A stretch of 5,393 bases of DNA from DTYU01 sp040757355. Its GTDB lineage: Bacteria > Bacillota > Desulfotomaculia > Desulfotomaculales > Ammonificaceae. The notes below the pieces were generated by a model. The model made no database searches. It was not told the origin of the DNA and saw only the letters and a program-made list of their open reading frames with translations. The translations under genes and the position numbers were made by a program. The DNA lies in assembly GCA_040757355.1 (NCBI GenBank), contig JBFLWY010000090.1, forward strand, positions 1-5,393. The letters are read 5' to 3'. This document shows positions 5,157 to 5,393 of this stretch, in pieces; position 1 is the stretch's first letter, and each line of letters begins with the position of its first letter.

Positions 5157-5265
5157 GTTCAACGTTCAAAATAGAAGTTAGAATCTAGAATGTAGAATGT
5201 AGAATCTGTCTTCTATATTCTAACTTCCGGCTTCTGAATTCTGGCTTCTGGATTATGACCTTCAA
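5157..5265. repeat. Heptanucleotide repeat array with an orientation switch
   Basis: Nearly the whole stretch divides into 7-nt units. Two GTTCAA-type units lie at 5157-5170. Five GAAtnTA-like units run over 5174-5208, including exact neighbours gaatgta,gaatgta at 5188-5201, and are followed by TCTTCTA at 5209. After a 1-nt shift, seven units of the complementary type (ATTCTAA, CTTCTGG and similar) fill 5217-5265. The first group is therefore the inverted counterpart of the last. Heptanucleotide arrays (STRR) are known from cyanobacteria; I recall similar TTCTG-rich intergenic strings in Clostridia but cannot confirm the family here. Confidence 0.7.
5174..5227 (-). other. Long stem-loop formed by inverted heptamers
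   Basis: GAAGTTAGAAT (5174-5184) and ATTCTAACTTC (5217-5227) are perfect 11-nt inverted repeats. Pairing continues inward after one mismatch (TAGAA 5186-5190 with TTCTA 5211-5215), then after another through 5192-5196 with 5205-5209. This leaves an 8-nt loop at 5197-5204. The hairpin lies about 56 nt after the purH stop. It is AT-rich and not followed by a clean U-run, so an mRNA-stabilising or partial termination role is possible but unproven. Confidence 0.6.
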
Positions 5266-5282
5266 GTCGGGCCTTATAGCTT

Positions 5283-5393
5283 TTAGTGCCTAAAATGCCT
5301 CATTCCTGTGAACACCATCGCCATCCCGTGCTCGTCCGCAACCTTGATCGAATCCTCGTCCTTGAGCGACCCGCCCGGCTGGATGATCGCCGC
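5283..5393 (-). CDS. purH: Bifunctional AICAR transformylase/IMP cyclohydrolase, C-terminal end (partial)
   Basis: Only the last 36 codons and the TAA stop are in the window; the gene continues beyond position 5393. The residues run from AAIIQPGGS (1-9 of the fragment) through DEDSI and ADEHGMAM to VFTGMRHFRH, which is the highly conserved end of the AICAR formyltransferase domain. The full enzyme formylates AICAR with 10-formyl-tetrahydrofolate and closes the ring to IMP. AICAR also arrives as a by-product of HisHF, linking this gene to the histidine genes downstream. The order purH then purD is the usual end of the Firmicutes pur operon. Nothing about the N-terminal IMP cyclohydrolase domain can be judged here. 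Confidence 0.95.
   Translation of the reverse strand, partial: AAIIQPGGSLKDEDSIKVADEHGMAMVFTGMRHFRH

Larger units (their letters stand above)
4861..5282. other. Long purH-purD gap made largely of short repeats
   Basis: This 422-nt region lies between two genes that are usually close in Firmicutes. On the purD side it holds a ribosome site and a candidate promoter. In the middle are a 6-bp hairpin (TGCGGG 4980-4985 with CCCGCA 4994-4999) and two heptamer stretches. On the purH side is a long heptamer array. I see no riboswitch, PurR box or gene that I can support. Short open frames of 61-82 codons cross it on both strands but lack ribosome sites and run through the repeats. Confidence 0.6.

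Noticed and set aside
4909..5157. An 82-codon plus-strand open frame in the purH-purD gap.
   Set aside because: It has no Shine-Dalgarno and no recognisable domain. It runs through heptamer words and through the predicted purD promoter on the opposite strand.

Overview
The window carries housekeeping biosynthetic genes, all on the minus strand (transcription runs from high to low coordinates), separated by unusually repeat-rich intergenic DNA. In transcription order they are: the last 36 codons of purH (5393-5283), purD (4860-3550), hisD (3258-1957), hisC (1895-831) and hisB (811-221). Nothing convincing is encoded on the plus strand. The protein families are standard and intact, so the enzymes are not new. 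The novelty, if any, lies in the non-coding DNA.

The likely host is a Firmicute of the Clostridia, perhaps near the Desulfotomaculum/Pelotomaculum group. Coding DNA looks GC-rich, every start has a strong GGAGG-type Shine-Dalgarno, two of four starts are TTG, and the purH-purD order is typical of the end of a Firmicutes purine operon. This placement is an inference from style and was not tested by any search.

Region by region: 1-220 is non-coding, with two tandem half-copies of a repeat, heptamer-like words and a stem-loop. 221-3258 is the hisDCB block, with small gaps of 61 and 19 nt; the 3' end of hisD is made from a REP-like sequence. 3259-3549 is a cluster of a foldback (MITE-like) repeat ending in CCCAGCACTCA/TGAGTGCTGGG. 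3550-4860 is purD. 4861-5282 is a 422-nt gap holding a candidate purD promoter, small hairpins and a long array of 7-nt repeats that reverses orientation in its middle. 5283-5393 is the purH terminus.

Functionally, PurD makes glycinamide ribonucleotide early in purine synthesis, and PurH performs the last two steps to IMP. HisB, HisC and HisD catalyse imidazoleglycerol-phosphate dehydration, transamination to histidinol phosphate, and the final oxidation to histidine. The two pathways meet at AICAR, released by HisHF in histidine synthesis and consumed by PurH, so purine genes next to histidine genes make metabolic sense. No hisZ or hisG lies between purD and hisD, and no hisH lies within 220 nt after hisB, so the histidine genes here are either a split cluster or one interrupted by repeats.
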